A DNA stretch of 64,000 bases from Streptomyces sp. CC208A (GCF_030010625.1 NZ_JASCXN010000006.1:124001-188000); one strand, 5' to 3'; shown: positions 8,453 through 16,730, counted from the first letter of the stretch. The notes: a model not told the origin generated them from the sequence alone. A program made the numbers and translations.

Positions 8453-9954
8453 GCGACACGCTCGCTCATGACGGCCTGACCACGTTCCAGGAGGTCTCGG
8501 GCGGGAGCCACCGAGGAGTAGCGACGGGCTTCGGCGAGCATCGCGTCCAGGTTGTCATCCAACCGTGCGGAGCGGACTCCGGCGGCAAGAGCGAGGACTT
8601 CGTGTCCGGTCGCGGATCCGGCGTCAACATCGCCGGCGCGCATCTGGGCGGTGGCGGCGCGGGAGAGGAACTGGGCGCGGGTGCGGATCTCGTCCGGGCT
8701 GAAGGCGTTGCGGGCGTCAGCGAATGCCTGGGCGGCCTGGTCGGGGCGGCCCAGATCGAGCAAGCAGCTGGCTGTCTGACCCATGATCTCGCCGGGGTTG
8801 ATCCAGTAGAGCCAGTGAGGGTCGTCCTCGCCGCGTCCCCGGGCGCACAGAGCCTGGGCCTCCTCCAGGGCGATGCGAGCCTGGCGTTCCTCGCGCAGGC
8901 GGGCGTGCCCGCGGGCCTGGCGGGTGAGGAGCATGGCGTGCAGGGCGGGCGCGTCTTGGTCGGCGATGACCTGGCGGGCGGTGCGTGCGGCGGTGATCGC
9001 GTCGCGGGGGTCGCCAGCGGAGTAGCCGTGGATGGCGATGAAGGACAGTGCCCCGGCACGCAGTCTGCTGTCGCCGCTGGCATGGGCAGCGCGCAGGGCT
9101 CCGAGGAGAAGGTTGCGGGCGACTTCGTGGGAGCCGCTGTCGAAGTGGTACCAGCCGGTCTGGATCGCGGTGTCCGCGGCCACCGCCGCGAGGCGCCGGC
9201 CGGTCGTCTCGGTGAAGTCCCCTTCCTTCAGGAGCCGGAGGAGGACCTTGAGGTGTGCCGTGGCGGCTCGGGCGAGGTTGCCACTGCCGTGGTTGGCATC
9301 AGCCTGGCGAAGAGCGTCGGTGGTCGACTGCAGGCTGGTGAGGAGCTGGTCGGAGACGCTGATTCCGTTCCGGGCGGTGGAGGCCATAGCCTCAGAAGGG
9401 GCGATGGCTGCTTGCAGGATGTACTGCGTGAGGCCGGCCCCACCCAGGGCGATCACACTGCGGCGGTTCAATCCGGTCATGGCTCCTCCGACGGCTGCGT
9501 CCAGTGACGTCACCATACGAGCCGTCGTCCACGGCAGGGCCGGGTCGATGGCTGCGCTGAGCCGCTGCGATTCAGCCTGCGCGAAGGGGGCCAGGAGGAG
9601 CGGGCGCAGGTCGACGGGAAGCCCAAGTCCGGTCAGAAGGTCGATGATCGCCTCGCGGCCGTTGACCTGTTTGAGACCGCGCTCCACGTCCGAGATGTAG
9701 CCCTGGGTCAGGCCGGTCAGCTCGCGTACGGCTTTCTGGGAGAGCCCGGATCGGCGACGGACAAGGCGTACGACCGTTCCGAAATCCCAGGCAGCAAGAG
9801 CCTTGTGCACTTTCTCGTCACGCCAGGCCCGGTCCGGGATCGTCGGCATCTCATCGGTTCGGGCACAGGCAGCACACCGCGTATCCGGGTTGTACCGGCT
9901 GATCGACAGCCCGCACCGCTCACACATCCGCCCAGGCGCCTCTGACATGACCAC
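8449..9954 (-). CDS. Helix-turn-helix (XRE) regulator with zinc ribbon and helical repeats
   Basis: The N-terminus has a small zinc ribbon, CERCGLSISRYNPDTRCAAC, followed by a lambda-repressor-type helix-turn-helix (LVRRRSGLSQKAVRELTGLT, then ISDVERG). The remaining 350 residues are tetratricopeptide-like helices, as in the many Streptomyces regulators thought to sense small ligands or peptides. A GTG at 9954 with GGGAG upstream is used; an ATG two codons later is equally possible. The gene overlaps the HAD hydrolase by four bases. Tandem 14-base repeats about 60 bases upstream of the start are the likely autoregulatory operator. Confidence 0.87.
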   Translation of the reverse strand: MVMSEAPGRMCERCGLSISRYNPDTRCAACARTDEMPTIPDRAWRDEKVHKALAAWDFGTVVRLVRRRSGLSQKAVRELTGLTQGYISDVERGLKQVNGREAIIDLLTGLGLPVDLRPLLLAPFAQAESQRLSAAIDPALPWTTARMVTSLDAAVGGAMTGLNRRSVIALGGAGLTQYILQAAIAPSEAMASTARNGISVSDQLLTSLQSTTDALRQADANHGSGNLARAATAHLKVLLRLLKEGDFTETTGRRLAAVAADTAIQTGWYHFDSGSHEVARNLLLGALRAAHASGDSRLRAGALSFIAIHGYSAGDPRDAITAARTARQVIADQDAPALHAMLLTRQARGHARLREERQARIALEEAQALCARGRGEDDPHWLYWINPGEIMGQTASCLLDLGRPDQAAQAFADARNAFSPDEIRTRAQFLSRAATAQMRAGDVDAGSATGHEVLALAAGVRSARLDDNLDAMLAEARRYSSVAPARDLLERGQAVMSERVA

Positions 9955-10346
9955 CTCAGCTCCCCTGGTCGTGATCCAGCTCGCCCCAGCCGTGAGACCA
10001 GGCTAGGCGGAGATCGATATCGCTGCAGCGATATCGCTGCAGCGGTGCCCTACCAGCCGACACGACTCCAAACTCATGGCACTGCACTCGTTACTCCCCG
10101 TTGAACTTCGTTGGTTCCGGGCCGCTTTACTCCGCTGCCGCAGAAGGGAGATGCCCCATGAGGCGAGGACACAGGGCCGTGTCCGCATCACGTGGCAGGC
10201 GCCTTCGGCTACGCGACGATCTCGGTGCAGTGCACGCGCCCCTGGGATGCGACCGCGACGACTGGGGCGGGCGGAGCAGTTTCTTCTTGCCGTATCGCAT
10301 CGCGGGCGCGGCTGGCCGCGAGGGGGCCCCGAAGGCTGATCTCGCT
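9955..10346. other. Intergenic region upstream of the zinc-ribbon regulator
   Basis: About 390 bases separate the regulator start and the stop of the TrmO-like gene. The proximal end carries tandem operator-like repeats at 10015-10043. The rest has weak open frames on both strands without family resemblance or a convincing codon pattern. A plus-strand ATG at 10158 with AGGGAG upstream opens a frame that runs into the antisense of downstream genes and is not credible. Confidence 0.45.
10015..10043. promoter_or_regulatory. Tandem repeat/palindrome operator candidate
   Basis: The 14-base unit GATATCGCTGCAGC occurs twice head to tail, and positions 10015-10036 also form a perfect 22-base palindrome with half-site CGATATCGCTG. 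It lies 61-89 bases upstream of the XRE regulator start at 9954, the normal place for an autoregulated promoter. The strong dyad symmetry suits a helix-turn-helix dimer binding two adjacent sites. Confidence 0.65.
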
Positions 10347-10841
10347 TCAGGGCCGCTCGCGAGCGTCCCGCCAGTAGTTCTGCAGCATGTCGGTCGGCCA
10401 CTCCGGCTGGTGGACGGGGCCGCGGGGCAGCATCTCGCGGAAGACGGGCGCCAGGTCGATCACCGGCGTGCCGTCATCAGCGTCCAGGTCCGTGACGTGA
10501 AGGTCCCGGCCCTCGACTCGCAGCAGCCGGGGGTACGAGACCCCGAGGCGGGCCGGGCGGCGGTGGTTCCGGTGTACGAGTCCGCCGGTGGCCGGCCACT
10601 GCGCGTTCCCACGCGGGCTGCGCGGTTCGAGCTCAACATCGCCGTCCGATCCCAGGTGGAAGTGGAAGAGCACCTCGACGTGGCTGAACTCGTCGATCCC
10701 TTCGAGGGCACTCTCGGGGATTTCCGGCACGAGACGGATAACCAATTCGACGCCCCCCTTGTAGTCGTCGAGGCGACCGGTCTGGCCCCCGACGACGGTA
10801 GCGATCACCGGAACCTGGATGTAGTTGCTGACCTTGAACAC
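10347..10841 (-). CDS. TrmO/TsaA-like SAM-dependent methyltransferase-fold protein
   Basis: The 164-residue product matches the small TrmO (TsaA-like, VirR) family: an N-terminal beta strand IQVPVIATVVGG, the core IDEFSHVEVLFHFH, the loop PARLGVSYPRLLRVEGRDL, and the signature DADDGTPVIDLAPV. The Escherichia coli founder N6-methylates threonylcarbamoyl-adenosine at position 37 of tRNA. Standalone actinobacterial paralogues often sit in accessory regions and their targets are unknown. The usual RSPHRPNPIG-type segment is represented by NHRRPARLGVS, so substrate or activity may differ. It lies 72 bases downstream of a divergent-region regulator and may be co-transcribed with it. Confidence 0.78.
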   Translation of the reverse strand: MFKVSNYIQVPVIATVVGGQTGRLDDYKGGVELVIRLVPEIPESALEGIDEFSHVEVLFHFHLGSDGDVELEPRSPRGNAQWPATGGLVHRNHRRPARLGVSYPRLLRVEGRDLHVTDLDADDGTPVIDLAPVFREMLPRGPVHQPEWPTDMLQNYWRDARERP

Positions 10842-10913
10842 GTACTGCCTCTCCTGAATTGGCCGCCGTTCGCGGGCGGACGCTCCCTGATGCGGGCTTC
10901 CGTACGCTACCGG

Positions 10914-12299
10914 TCAGCAGTCGGCGAGCACTGCTCGCGCCTGGGCGTCGAGCTCAGCAGCCGGGCTGCCACCCCGCGTTCGGAACGGACTCAGAGCCCG
11001 GCGCATCTGCACGACGGTCTCCCGTGCACGGCCGGACTGCACCCCGGTCATCGCATCGAGCGCCTGCTTCCAGGTGACACAGGCCGCGTCGAGCTGCCCT
11101 TGCCGAACCTGGACGTCGCCGAGGTATCCCAAAGTCACGGAGTGGGTCCGCTTGAACTGCGCCCGGCGGGTGCGGACGCTGCGCTTGAACTCCCTCTCAG
11201 AGCCCTTCAAGTCGCCGAGATCTCTCAGCGTGGCGGCGGTTTCGTGGGCAAGGCTAGCCTCAGCGAAGAACCAGACGCGCTCCGGTTCCTCGCCTTCGCC
11301 GGTGGCACGCCCGAGGTCCTTCTCTGCCCGGAGGAGCGCGGCTGCGGCCTGCGCCTTGTATCCCGCCGCGGCAAGAGCCCGGGCATGTACGACCCCGAGG
11401 AGCGCCTTCTCCCGCCAGCACGCCTCTCGGTAGCGGCGGCCGGAGAGGGATCCCTCTGCCAGGCGGACGGCCTCCGCCGGCTGCTTCAGGTCGACCGCCT
11501 GGTGAGCCATGGCGCGCAGCACGTGTCCAGCGAGGGGAGCGTCATCGGCCTCCTCGGCGAGCTGGGTCGCCAAGGTCAGCCACCGCAGCGCGATCGGGTG
11601 CTCGCCCGCGTCGAAGGACGTCCATCCTGCGAGGTAGGCGAGTTCGGCTGCTGCAGAGGTCATGGCCCGACGTACATGGTCAGTGGGGAACCGGCCGGAG
11701 AGAAGTTCGACGACGTCGGTGCGCAGGTAGGCGACGAGGGCTGTGCGCCCCACGCCGTGCCCGCCGCGCTCCTGGTCCCGGCGGGAGAGGAACGTCGTCA
11801 TCTCGCGGACGCCGGCGACGTCATCGAGGGTGACGGTGCGCTGCGAGAGCGGCTTCCTGGCCCGCGCGCGTTCCCCAGCCTGCCGCCATTCGGCCTCGGA
11901 GGGGAGCACCAGACCCGTGACCGAGTAGGCCGTCTGCGCCAGCACCTGGCGTCGCTCTATGTCCATGTCCGTGCTCCCGAGGGTCGCCAGCGTGGTGAGG
12001 GCGTCGACGCTCCACCCTGGTGCCGGCAGCGCAGCTCGGCCTTCCTGCGCCAGCCCGATGTCAGCGAGCGTGATGACGCGGCCGAGGCCACGGGTGAGCG
12101 TCTCCGCCAAGATATGCGGTGCCCGGCCCTCGGGGATCATGCCTCCGATCCATCGGGCGATGCGCGACTGGTCGCATCGAAGCAGCTCTGTGGCGCCGTT
12201 CTCGGCCGCAACGACGCGGAAGCGGGCGGCCAGTTGCCGCTGCGACAAGCCGAGTTCCTGGACGAGAGCGTCCAGTTTGGTGTTGCGCATCCTGCTCAC
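10914..12299 (-). CDS. Helix-turn-helix regulator with TPR-like C-terminal region
   Basis: From about residue 5 the protein reads RNTKLDALVQELGLSQRQLA, a helix-turn-helix start typical of a Streptomyces family whose N-terminal domain also has RCDQSRIARWIGGMIPEGRA. The following 350 residues are all-helical repeats (for example YLAGWTSFDAGEHPIALRWL, YLGDVQVRQGQLDAACVTWK). Such proteins are presumed ligand-responsive transcription factors. A GTG at 12299 is preferred; an ATG at 12290 is possible, and longer upstream readings look non-coding. It is transcribed divergently from the anti-sigma-like ATPase at 12510, with a GGCCCC-TGCA-GGGGCC dyad between them. Confidence 0.82.
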   Translation of the reverse strand: MSRMRNTKLDALVQELGLSQRQLAARFRVVAAENGATELLRCDQSRIARWIGGMIPEGRAPHILAETLTRGLGRVITLADIGLAQEGRAALPAPGWSVDALTTLATLGSTDMDIERRQVLAQTAYSVTGLVLPSEAEWRQAGERARARKPLSQRTVTLDDVAGVREMTTFLSRRDQERGGHGVGRTALVAYLRTDVVELLSGRFPTDHVRRAMTSAAAELAYLAGWTSFDAGEHPIALRWLTLATQLAEEADDAPLAGHVLRAMAHQAVDLKQPAEAVRLAEGSLSGRRYREACWREKALLGVVHARALAAAGYKAQAAAALLRAEKDLGRATGEGEEPERVWFFAEASLAHETAATLRDLGDLKGSEREFKRSVRTRRAQFKRTHSVTLGYLGDVQVRQGQLDAACVTWKQALDAMTGVQSGRARETVVQMRRALSPFRTRGGSPAAELDAQARAVLADC

Positions 12300-12477
12300 G
12301 AGTGCGCACCCCTGTCCCTGAAACGATCTTGCATCACGTGCATCACCTTGCTGAGGCCGCCGGGATACCCGCAGACCCGCAAGCACGGTTCCCTCGTCAG
12401 GACGATATTCCTCCAACCCTCCTGCGATGCAACGAGATCGGCCTTGTCACGCCTACGGGCGAGGACGGTGACCGGAA

Positions 12478-12497
12478 TTGGCCCCTGCAGGGGCCAA
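12478..12497. promoter_or_regulatory. 20-base perfect palindrome ahead of the ATPase gene
   Basis: The sequence TTGGCCCCTG is followed directly by its reverse complement. It ends 12 bases before the ATPase start codon and abuts the ribosome-binding site GGGGAG. It could be an operator for the divergent regulator, or an RNA stem that affects initiation, because it would place the binding site at the foot of a hairpin. Confidence 0.55.
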
Positions 12498-12509
12498 GAA
12501 GGGGAGCTG

Positions 12510-13064
12510 ATGAACGTGCACGACCCTGCGGCCGGCTGCCGCCCGCCGCGCACCGCCACGGTGGTGCACGCCCGTAGACCGCAGGAACACGACATCGCCG
12601 GTGTACAGCCGGACACCCCGTCCACCGCCGAGCCGGTGTCGTGCGGCGAGCGTCCGTTCCAGGCCGTTTCGGTTTTCCCTGCAGACCTCTCCGTGGTTCC
12701 CCGGGCTCGCCGAGAGCTGCACCGACTGATGCGTCATTGCGGACTGTCCTCGATCGCAGACGACGTCGCGCTCGGAGCCCAGGAACTGATGGCGAACGCA
12801 GTGGAACACGGCTGCCGCAACCAGGCGGCAGTGGAATTCACCGTGACGGCTTCCTACCTGCGTGGGCGTGTCCGTGTCGAAGTGCACGACGCTTCGGACC
12901 AGTGGCCCCGGCTTCGGCCGGAGAGCGGAGACAGCGAAGGGGGCCGCGGGCTGCGTCTGATCGACGCCTTAGCCGCGAACTGGGGAGTCCAACTAGGAAC
13001 AGGCCGAGGAAAGACGGTCTGGATGGAGCTGGACGTCCCGCCCGTGCTGGCAGGGCGTTCGTGA
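12510..13064 (+). CDS. Anti-sigma-factor-like ATP-binding protein (HATPase_c_2)
   Basis: The 184-residue protein has the RsbW/SpoIIAB-type fold. VPRARRELHRLM and IADDVALGAQELMANAVEHG give the N-box, RVRVEVHDASDQWPRL the G1 region and GGRGLRLIDALAANWG the G2 region. In Streptomyces dozens of these small ATPases act as anti-sigma or regulatory kinases. The ATG is four bases after GGGGAG; the much longer upstream open frame has no coding character. The stop codon overlaps the next start, so this is the first gene of a long coupled operon and may set its regulation. Confidence 0.85.
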   Translation: MNVHDPAAGCRPPRTATVVHARRPQEHDIAGVQPDTPSTAEPVSCGERPFQAVSVFPADLSVVPRARRELHRLMRHCGLSSIADDVALGAQELMANAVEHGCRNQAAVEFTVTASYLRGRVRVEVHDASDQWPRLRPESGDSEGGRGLRLIDALAANWGVQLGTGRGKTVWMELDVPPVLAGRS

Positions 13065-13525
13065 TGCTGACCGCGAGCCGCAACGTGAGCACGATGGTCT
13101 GGGCGGTGACGGCCCTCCGCCAGTCTGTTGCGGACGACCCGCCGGACGACGAGGACCTGCTCGCCGCCATCGACGCCGTCATGGACCCCTGCCACGCACC
13201 GGCAACCCCTGACGCCCCGACTGTGGTCGGCACCCTCCTGGACCGCCTCCCGTACCGGCCACGACGCCGCGAGGAAGTCGCACTGAAGGCCGGCGCGCTC
13301 TCCGAGGAGGACGTGGCCTGGATCGCCTTCCAGCTCAGGCGTGCGACCGAGCCGACCATCAACCGAGCGACGGTCCGGGTCCGACCTGTTCCAACCCGGC
13401 TGATCGCGCAGGCACGTGCGCTCCACCAGGGCATGCCCGAGGGCGATGACGTGATCGGCTACCTGCGCCGTTACGCCCAGGTGCTCCTGGACCTCCTGGA
13501 CCTGGTGAGGGGTGACGTCCCGTGA
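13064..13525 (+). CDS. Conserved-type hypothetical protein
   Basis: The 153-residue product is helical and soluble, with a Pro-rich hinge near residue 50 and an ending LRRYAQVLLDLLDLVRGDVP. No domain is recognised. The ATG shares a base with the previous stop (TGATG), and its own end overlaps the next small frame by four bases, which with the clean third-position G/C bias makes it a real gene. An upstream in-frame GTG at 13061 is an alternative start. Function is unknown; location suggests a partner of the ATPase or of the downstream DUF6624 gene. Confidence 0.65.
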   Translation: MLTASRNVSTMVWAVTALRQSVADDPPDDEDLLAAIDAVMDPCHAPATPDAPTVVGTLLDRLPYRPRRREEVALKAGALSEEDVAWIAFQLRRATEPTINRATVRVRPVPTRLIAQARALHQGMPEGDDVIGYLRRYAQVLLDLLDLVRGDVP

Positions 13526-13659
13526 CGCCCCCTCTCCCTGTGCTCGTCGACCCGACCCGTTCCATCCTCTCGTCCCGTTGCCGGAGCATCATGACCGCCG
13601 ACTTCGAAGCCGTCCCCGACCCGCAGGACGTTCTTGGCCTCGCGGGTGATGCCGTGTGA
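13522..13659 (+). CDS. 45-residue hypothetical protein
   Basis: A small frame starts at a GTG overlapping the previous stop and ends inside the start of the DUF6624 gene, with 4-base overlaps on both sides. The product begins MTPPLPVLVDPTRSILSSRC and ends DVLGLAGDAV. The two overlaps are the main evidence, since no family is recognised. It could be a translational bridge rather than a functional protein. Confidence 0.45.
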   Translation: MTPPLPVLVDPTRSILSSRCRSIMTADFEAVPDPQDVLGLAGDAV

Positions 13660-14267
13660 GCGCCGACCGCCTGCCCCAGCCCCAGAGCGCGATGAGCACC
13701 GCCCCGATGCACCCCTACCTCGCGCGCGAGCTGGTCGCCCGGGCGGAGAGGGCTGATGAACACTGGGCCCGGCTGGCTCGGATGCAGCCGGCCGACCAGC
13801 TGGTCGGCGCCGGCCGCCACATGGATCACGTCAACGCCGCGTTCCTGGCGCGGGCCATCTCGGACTACGGGTGGCCCGGCGTGCCGCTCGTCGGAGAGGA
13901 AGGTGCGAGGGCCGCGTGGCGTCTCGCCCTTCGCGCCGACACCCGGGCCGACATCCAGCGGCTCGCCTCCCGGCTGATGCACGAGGCCGTGGACCGGGGC
14001 ACCGCCTCCCTGCGGCAGTGGGCTCACCTCTACGACCGGTGTCTCGTCAACGGGGACCTGCCGCAGCTCTACGGCACCCAGTACCGCCTTGGCCCCAACG
14101 GGCCCGAGCTACAGACGGTGTCCGAACCGGCTAGAGACCTCGACGCGCGCCGGGCCGCGGTGGGACTCCCGCCTGCCGTCCTCGCACTGGGGAGGCTGCG
14201 CGACCGCCTGGCCGCGGCCCCGAGCTTCGGCGCGGCGGTGCCCGTTGTCCTCGTGGGCGCGGCATGA
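13656..14267 (+). CDS. DUF6624 family protein
   Basis: The 203-residue product shows the DUF6624 pattern: ISDYGWPGVPLVGEEGARAA, then RLASRLMHEAVDRGTASLRQ, then LYDRCLVNGDLPQLYGTQY. The family is common in Streptomyces and other bacteria but has no assigned biochemical role. It is sometimes found near toxin or polymorphic loci and sometimes in regulatory operons. The GTG start overlaps the preceding stop by four bases. The C-terminal 40 residues are hydrophobic and Ala-rich but lack a clear membrane helix. Confidence 0.75.
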   Translation: MSADRLPQPQSAMSTAPMHPYLARELVARAERADEHWARLARMQPADQLVGAGRHMDHVNAAFLARAISDYGWPGVPLVGEEGARAAWRLALRADTRADIQRLASRLMHEAVDRGTASLRQWAHLYDRCLVNGDLPQLYGTQYRLGPNGPELQTVSEPARDLDARRAAVGLPPAVLALGRLRDRLAAAPSFGAAVPVVLVGAA

Positions 14268-14314
14268 CCGCCAGGGCAACGCCGCCCACAACCTCTGATC
14301 GAAAGGACTGTCTG

Positions 14315-14782
14315 ATGAGGATCGGTACCGCAGTACTGCTCGCGGGCGCGGCTGTGGCCAGCGTCGGCGTGGCCCGTCTGCACCAGGAGGCGAAGCACCA
14401 GCGGGAGCGGGTCGACATCGCCCTCACGCGCAACCAGCTGGACTGGCTGGAGAAGGTCTTCACGGACCCTGGCGTGGCGGCGAAGTGGGCGCCCGCCGAC
14501 ATGAAGGCCGAGGAGTACATGGGGCTGATGTCCGCCAACTACCTGCTGTGCACCCTCAGCCTGCGCGACCGGCTCGGCCTCGTGAGCAAGCACCAGCTCC
14601 GCCTCTACGCCTCGATGATCATGGGTAAGGAGACGGCCCGGCGGTACTGGGAAATGTTCGGGGACCTGCGCGCCCAAGAGGCGGAGGGAGACCCGGAGGC
14701 CGAACGCCTCTACGACGCCCTGGCCAGGGCCGCGGACGAAGCCGGACGGGCCGAGCGTGAGAACCAGCCCGCCGCTGCCTGA
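14315..14782 (+). CDS. DUF6082-like membrane-anchored protein
   Basis: The 155-residue protein opens with a single membrane segment, MRIGTAVLLAGAAVASVGVA, followed by a helical cytoplasmic domain (RVDIALTRNQLDWLEKVFTD, MSANYLLCTLSLRDRLGLVS). This is the layout of the Streptomyces DUF6082 family, of unknown function. The ATG at 14315 is used because GAAAGGA lies seven bases upstream; an ATG at 14264 overlapping the previous stop would add 17 residues ahead of the membrane helix. A GC-rich hairpin follows the stop, so the first part of the operon may end here. Confidence 0.7.
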   Translation: MRIGTAVLLAGAAVASVGVARLHQEAKHQRERVDIALTRNQLDWLEKVFTDPGVAAKWAPADMKAEEYMGLMSANYLLCTLSLRDRLGLVSKHQLRLYASMIMGKETARRYWEMFGDLRAQEAEGDPEAERLYDALARAADEAGRAERENQPAAA

Positions 14783-14797
14783 CTCGGAGGGGACATC

Positions 14798-14819
14798 CCG
14801 CGCCGTCCTGACGGCGCGG
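14798..14819 (+). terminator. Hairpin after the DUF6082-like gene
   Basis: CCGCGCCGTC, a two-base loop, then GACGGCGCGG: a ten-pair, very GC-rich stem 15 bases after the stop. No T-run follows, which is normal for Streptomyces terminators. It divides the coupled array into 12.5-14.8 and 15.0-22.2 kb parts. Confidence 0.55.
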
Positions 14820-15058
14820 ACCTGAACTGGGGCCTTCCTCACCCGAGGGAGGCGGCGCACCCGTCCGCGCCCCGGCCGCACCTCCGTGGGGGAGCTCGCG
14901 GCCGGCCCTCCCCCCTTCGCCTGGACCAGGAGTCCGCGGGCGGCACGGCACCCCACACCCCAAGAGCACCCCTTTTATCCAGATATGCCCCCAGGGAGTG
15001 GGGCAGTGCCCTGGCCGACCGCTTGATGCGGCAGCGGCCGGCAGACCGGAGGAAACCG

Positions 15059-15226
15059 ATGACCTGGTGGGGAGCCCTGTTCGTCGCCACGTTCTGCGGC
15101 GCGGCTCTCTTCCTCGTGGAGATCGTGCCCCGCCTGCCGGGCCGGCGCCCCGGCAACACAGGAGCAGCGCCACCGCCCCACGACGACAAGCACGCCCAAG
15201 ACGACCAGAAGGGAGCCTGCCCATGA
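15059..15226 (+). CDS. Small single-pass membrane protein
   Basis: This 55-residue frame begins MTWWGALFVATFCGAALFLV, a clear membrane segment, followed by a basic and then acidic tail. GGAGG lies eight bases before the ATG, and the stop overlaps the ATG of the GntR-like gene (ATGA). Those two features support translation. The role is unknown; it may be a membrane partner for the downstream regulators. Confidence 0.6.
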   Translation: MTWWGALFVATFCGAALFLVEIVPRLPGRRPGNTGAAPPPHDDKHAQDDQKGACP

Positions 15227-15942
15227 GGGCCTCTTCGACGATCCGCCGGAACGCCGCCCCGGCACTCACCCCAGCGGACCCCGGCATGCCCGGTCCCGAC
15301 CGGGCGGGGTCCGGCGCGCAGCAGCTCCCCCGCGCCCACGGAGCAGGTGCGGGTCCTGACCTTCCGATGCTCCTCACCCTCCGCGAGGAGCTGCGCTCGG
15401 GCGTCTGGCGGCCCGGGACGGTGCGCACCCAGGCCGGCCTGCGGGCCCGTTTCGGCGAGACCCAGCTCATGGCCACGGCCGTGACCCGTGTCCTGCGTGA
15501 CGAGGGCCTGGTCACGCTCGACGGGTTCCCCGGTGTGCGGGCCCTCGAGCCCGCAGGCCGGCCGCAGCGCCGCACCAGCACCGCGACCGACCTGGTCGTG
15601 GAGGCGATCCGGAAGCGGCTCACCGACCACACCTACCAGCCCGGCGAGCGAATGCCGTCCCAGCAGTCCCTCGCCATCGAGTTCGACACGTCACGGACGA
15701 CGGTTCAGGTGGCCTTGGTCCAGCTGAGGCTGGAGGGCCTGCTGCGCCCGAACCAGACGTTCGAGACGCCCGGGACGTACGTCCTCGACCCTTCGCGGGA
15801 GGCCCGGGAGGCTCTTCTCCTGGCCGACCTGCGGGCAGCGATGCGCCGGGGCGGGTGGACGCGGGCGGAGTACCCCGACGTCGTCGAGCGCGCGCTGCAC
15901 GTTCTCGTCGGCTCCGCCGGACGAACGGGGGGCGAGCCGTGA
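15223..15942 (+). CDS. GntR-type double winged-helix DNA-binding protein
   Basis: The 239-residue protein holds two GntR-like winged helices and no effector domain. The first is LLTLREELRSGVWRPGTVRT to VTRVLRDEGLVTLDGFPGVR. The second is VVEAIRKRLTDHTYQPGERM to VQVALVQLRLEGLLRPNQTF, with the helix-turn-helix QQSLAIEFDTSRTTVQVALV. Tandem winged helices without a sensor suggest a DNA-architectural or plasmid-type regulator. The ATG overlaps the preceding stop. The next gene also has a winged-helix-like C-terminus, so this operon is unusually rich in DNA-binding proteins. Confidence 0.82.
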   Translation: MRASSTIRRNAAPALTPADPGMPGPDRAGSGAQQLPRAHGAGAGPDLPMLLTLREELRSGVWRPGTVRTQAGLRARFGETQLMATAVTRVLRDEGLVTLDGFPGVRALEPAGRPQRRTSTATDLVVEAIRKRLTDHTYQPGERMPSQQSLAIEFDTSRTTVQVALVQLRLEGLLRPNQTFETPGTYVLDPSREAREALLLADLRAAMRRGGWTRAEYPDVVERALHVLVGSAGRTGGEP

Positions 15943-16098
15943 CCGACGCCTTCACCGTGGTCGTCGCCCTGCTGCCGCTCGGCCTGACCGGGCTGAGCGT
16001 CCGGCTCAGGCAGAAGAAGCCCGCGGCGGCCGGACCCCGACGAGACCGCCGGCTTCCTCGTCTACCGCGCCGCCTCCCCGTTCTCGACTTCGGAGTGA
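15939..16098 (+). pseudogene. Small membrane protein gene with an apparent one-base frameshift
   Basis: Translation from the GTG (GTGA overlap with the GntR-like gene) gives MTDAFTVVVALLPLGLTGLS, a membrane segment, with normal codon bias up to about 16030. There the bias jumps by one frame; the new frame reads PDETAGFLVYRAASPFSTSE and stops inside the GTGA start of the next gene. The simplest explanation is one extra base near GGCCGGACCCC. With it removed the gene would encode about 52 residues. It could be a true mutation, a sequencing error, or programmed shifting. As written, the first frame runs on into the next gene, which is a different gene. Confidence 0.55.
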
Positions 16099-16730
16099 CC
16101 GTGCCTCTTCTCCCTCTCCGCCGCCCGGCGGACCCGGCCGTCGCACGGACGGCGACCATGCTGACAGCCGACATCGACGCGCTACGGCCGGTGACCGGCC
16201 GGCGCACCGACTGGCCGGCGGAAGCCATCGAGGGTGCCTTCCACCGCGTCTACGCCTCGACGCAGCCGTGGCTCAGCCTCGCCCGGACCCGGCGCGACAC
16301 GACGGACTCGCCGGCCGACCGGGCCCGGTGGGACGTGTGGATCGCGGCGCTCACCCCTCCCGAGCAGTCGGTCCGGGGCACCTACGCCCAGGCGTGCGTC
16401 CTCGTCGGCCAGGGCCGGGAGATGCTGCGGGCGCTGCGCGAGACGCTCGCCCCCTGCCCCTCGGTCGGGTCGGTCGCCAAGGAGATCGAACAGCTCATCC
16501 AGACAGGGACGCTGAAGCCCGCCGCCCGGATTCCCCGCCGACCGCTGGCCAGGCGTCTTCGGGTGCCGGCCGCGTACGTCGACCTGGCGCTCGCCGACCT
16601 GGCCGAAAGGAAGCTGGTGGAGATCCGCGCCAGCGGGAGCGCCGTCGCCCTGGACGCCGGCGCCCGCGCGAGTGCTCCCGGTCTCCAGCAGAGCCCCGCT
16701 GTAGATGAGACCGCGGCGGGAGCGGCATGA
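16095..16730 (+). CDS. Winged-helix-containing hypothetical protein
   Basis: The start is a GTG overlapping the stop of the preceding frameshifted gene. The first half of the 211-residue product is helical without a recognised domain (DIDALRPVTGRRTDWPAEAI). The C-terminal 75 residues resemble a GntR-type winged helix: VAKEIEQLIQTGTLKPAARI, RRPLARRLRVPAAYVDLALA, LAERKLVEIRASGSAVAL. It is probably a DNA-binding protein acting with the upstream GntR-like product. The end overlaps the next ATG by four bases. Confidence 0.65.
   Translation: MTVPLLPLRRPADPAVARTATMLTADIDALRPVTGRRTDWPAEAIEGAFHRVYASTQPWLSLARTRRDTTDSPADRARWDVWIAALTPPEQSVRGTYAQACVLVGQGREMLRALRETLAPCPSVGSVAKEIEQLIQTGTLKPAARIPRRPLARRLRVPAAYVDLALADLAERKLVEIRASGSAVALDAGARASAPGLQQSPAVDETAAGAA

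Noticed and set aside
10101..13064. A 987-codon plus-strand open frame
   Set aside because: Only its last 184 codons look like a protein (the ATPase). The rest is antisense to the TrmO-like and regulator genes and has no codon bias.
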